Notes under the pieces: model-generated
What the model was told of the DNA's origin: nothing
The model's input: only the letters and a program-made list of their open reading frames with translations
Database searches by the model: none
Made by a program: the position numbers and the translations under genes
Shown: positions 39,150 to 40,397 of the stretch, piece by piece
Numbering within the stretch: position 1 is the first letter of the stretch
Layout: each line of letters begins with the position of its first letter
From: CAZTDD01 sp964612675
GTDB lineage: Bacteria; Hinthialibacterota; Hinthialibacteria; Hinthialibacterales; JAKPRU01
Assembly (NCBI GenBank): GCA_964612675.1
Contig: CAZTDD010000055.1
Location: 1 to 40,397 of the forward strand
DNA: 40,397 bases
Direction: 5' to 3'

Positions 39150-40397
39150 CCTTAAAAACGGCAGTTGAACACTCACAGACCCCTCCGCAGAAGTCGCGGA
39201 GCGGGACTTGGATGCGTCGTTTTTCTGCACTTACCAGACCGGCTCCGGGAGCAGCGGGGGCGGTCTGAGCGAGCGGCCGCGCAGGAAATGTCGGAAAATC
39301 CGACTCAAAATCATCCGCCTCCGCTCTTCCCATCTTAACTGCTCCGCACTGGCTTTGATGTGAAACAGAAAACTCATCAAAGCCCGCAAAATTCGCTGGA
39401 TGCTCTCGGTTTTCCCGTGCGTACTTGTAATCGTAACGGTCGTTTGACCACCATGCCGACTCTGCTTGGCAACCCCATGAAGAAGAAGCGGACGACTCGT
39501 GATCCCCTCCGCGTGCTTGTGCGGGATCGCCAGACGCACAAACAACGACCACCAGTTGTAGATCAAGCCGATACACCGAGCGAGAATTTGACAACGCTTC
39601 AGATCGTGAGTTGTATACCCTCCCCACCCCCATTGATTCTTCAGTTCATCAAAATTATTCTCCACATCCGCTCGATCCCGGTAGTGGTGCGCCACCGTCC
39701 GGATCTCCTCCGCCAGTGTCGTCACCAGCACCGCATATTCATACGTCTTCGCTGGCTCCAAGGTTTCCATGAACTCAAATTCCAGTTGGCGAGGCATGGA
39801 AGTCCTTTCTTTCTTGTTCACATGGACAAGCCCCCCTTTCACCTCGCGACGCAGCACGATCACCCGACGGCTCCGCGTCCATCCCATCAACTGCAACTCC
39901 GTTTCCACACCTTCCCATCCCTGGCCCACACGATCCCAGTCCCGATCCCAAAACAGTTCCTCCAATAATTTCTTCACTTTGGCGCTCTTCCGTAGTTTGA
40001 ACAAATACGGCAAATCCCGTTTCTCGGCTTGCTCCATCACGCTTTCGTTTCCCCAGTCACAATCCCCTCGAAGAAATGTCGGCCGCGCCCCGACCGGCAA
40101 TCGATCGATCCAGCGCCACAACCCCGGCTGGGCGTACGACGCTGCTTTCTGGTTTCCCGCCTGAACCTCCACATCCAAGACCAAACGAAGATTCGCTATC
40201 CAATACGTATGATAGACATGCGACGGACGACCCGGTTTCTGCGGATTGTACCCAACCACCGCCCCTTCTTGACGCCCGTACAACGGTTTCACCGTCGCAT
40301 CCATATCCATAATCCATGGCTCATACAACAACGGCCCATAGCAACGATCCAAATGGAATCCAAGCCACTTCGCACAGGCTTCCTCGTCCACAGGGAT
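39150..40397 (-). mobile_element. IS1380-family insertion sequence, one end present, other end outside the window
   Basis: The transposase at 39231-40397 fills the element. Its outer end lies at about 39150, where CCTTAAAAACGGCAGT (39150-39165) resembles the MITE ends CCTAAATTCGGCAGT and CCTAAAAACGGCAGT (one extra T). The other terminus, target duplication and transposase N-terminus are beyond base 40397. Confidence 0.8.
39231..40397 (-). CDS. IS1380-family DDE transposase, N-terminal part missing
   Basis: 388 residues visible; the frame is open to the window edge, so the GTG at 40391 need not be the start. The DDE catalytic residues are all seen: first Asp in DMDATVKPLYG (with GYNPQKPGRPSHVYHTYW downstream, an IS1380 hallmark), second Asp in RGDCDWGNES, and Glu in the Y-R-x-R-x3-E block YRDRADVENNFDELKNQWGW. 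The C-terminus is basic. IS1380-family enzymes generate 4-5-bp target duplications, consistent with the 5-bp duplications at the two MITEs. The gene looks intact in the visible part. Confidence 0.93.
   Translation of the reverse strand: MPVDEEACAKWLGFHLDRCYGPLLYEPWIMDMDATVKPLYGRQEGAVVGYNPQKPGRPSHVYHTYWIANLRLVLDVEVQAGNQKAASYAQPGLWRWIDRLPVGARPTFLRGDCDWGNESVMEQAEKRDLPYLFKLRKSAKVKKLLEELFWDRDWDRVGQGWEGVETELQLMGWTRSRRVIVLRREVKGGLVHVNKKERTSMPRQLEFEFMETLEPAKTYEYAVLVTTLAEEIRTVAHHYRDRADVENNFDELKNQWGWGGYTTHDLKRCQILARCIGLIYNWWSLFVRLAIPHKHAEGITSRPLLLHGVAKQSRHGGQTTVTITSTHGKTESIQRILRALMSFLFHIKASAEQLRWEERRRMILSRIFRHFLRGRSLRPPPLLPEPVW

Noticed and set aside
1..40397. tRNA, rRNA, RNase P RNA or SRP RNA genes
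   Set aside because: No T-loop/anticodon arm pattern or conserved RNA core was found; visual inspection only, so tRNAscan-SE and Infernal would be decisive.

Overview
The window (40.4 kb, moderately high GC) looks like a chromosomal piece from an uncultured, Gram-negative-type (diderm), probably anaerobic or facultative bacterium. Grounds: an LptF/LptG-type lipopolysaccharide-export permease, a single-chain pyruvate:ferredoxin/flavodoxin oxidoreductase, two prepilin-like proteins with very similar C-terminal parts, Tat-exported sulfatase and Gfo/Idh/MocA proteins, SxtJ and secreted jelly-roll proteins. This set is typical of deep bacterial lineages known mainly from metagenomes (Sumerlaeota/Hydrogenedentota or PVC-like groups), but the assignment is inference. 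No rRNA or tRNA genes were seen.

Layout. 1-3.8 kb: the end of a secreted protein, a stand-alone small-RNA locus with a visible promoter and terminator, then a glycosyltransferase / beta-helix / SxtJ operon. 3.8-11.2 kb: cysK, an Idh-like oxidoreductase, a matrixin-type secreted metalloprotease, a deoxyhypusine-synthase homologue and a methyltransferase, separated by repeat-rich gaps. 11.2-19.2 kb: housekeeping genes (nifJ, a methyltransferase coupled to gpsA, LptF/G). 19.2-22.5 kb: an accessory island with a nucleotidyltransferase cassette, a decaying MazF-type toxin-antitoxin pair and a tightly coupled three-gene membrane operon of unknown function, the best candidate for an undescribed system. 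23-31.3 kb: a DASS/SLC13 transporter, a secreted multidomain protein, the pntAA-pntAB-pntB transhydrogenase operon, a coiled-coil zinc-ribbon protein and a small Cys-rich protein. 31.4-36 kb: a MITE, a TPP riboswitch with thiC, a CgeB-like glycosyltransferase and an orotate-PRTase-like protein. 36-40.4 kb: tandem pseudopilins, a sulfotransferase, a gutted sulfatase and an incomplete IS1380-family element.

Mobile DNA is a theme. Two short non-autonomous elements (141 and 188 bp) carry related terminal inverted repeats, each flanked by a perfect 5-bp target duplication, and their ends resemble the end of the IS1380-type element at the right edge. A separate GC-rich palindromic repeat family occurs between genes and, once, inside a methyltransferase reading frame without breaking it. 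A 13-bp unit is repeated seven times next to cysK.

Functionally, the identifiable genes cover cysteine synthesis (cysK), phospholipid precursor supply (gpsA), envelope biogenesis (LptF/G, glycosyltransferases, sulfotransferase), redox balance (nifJ, pnt), thiamine synthesis under TPP control (thiC) and secreted degradative or binding proteins.
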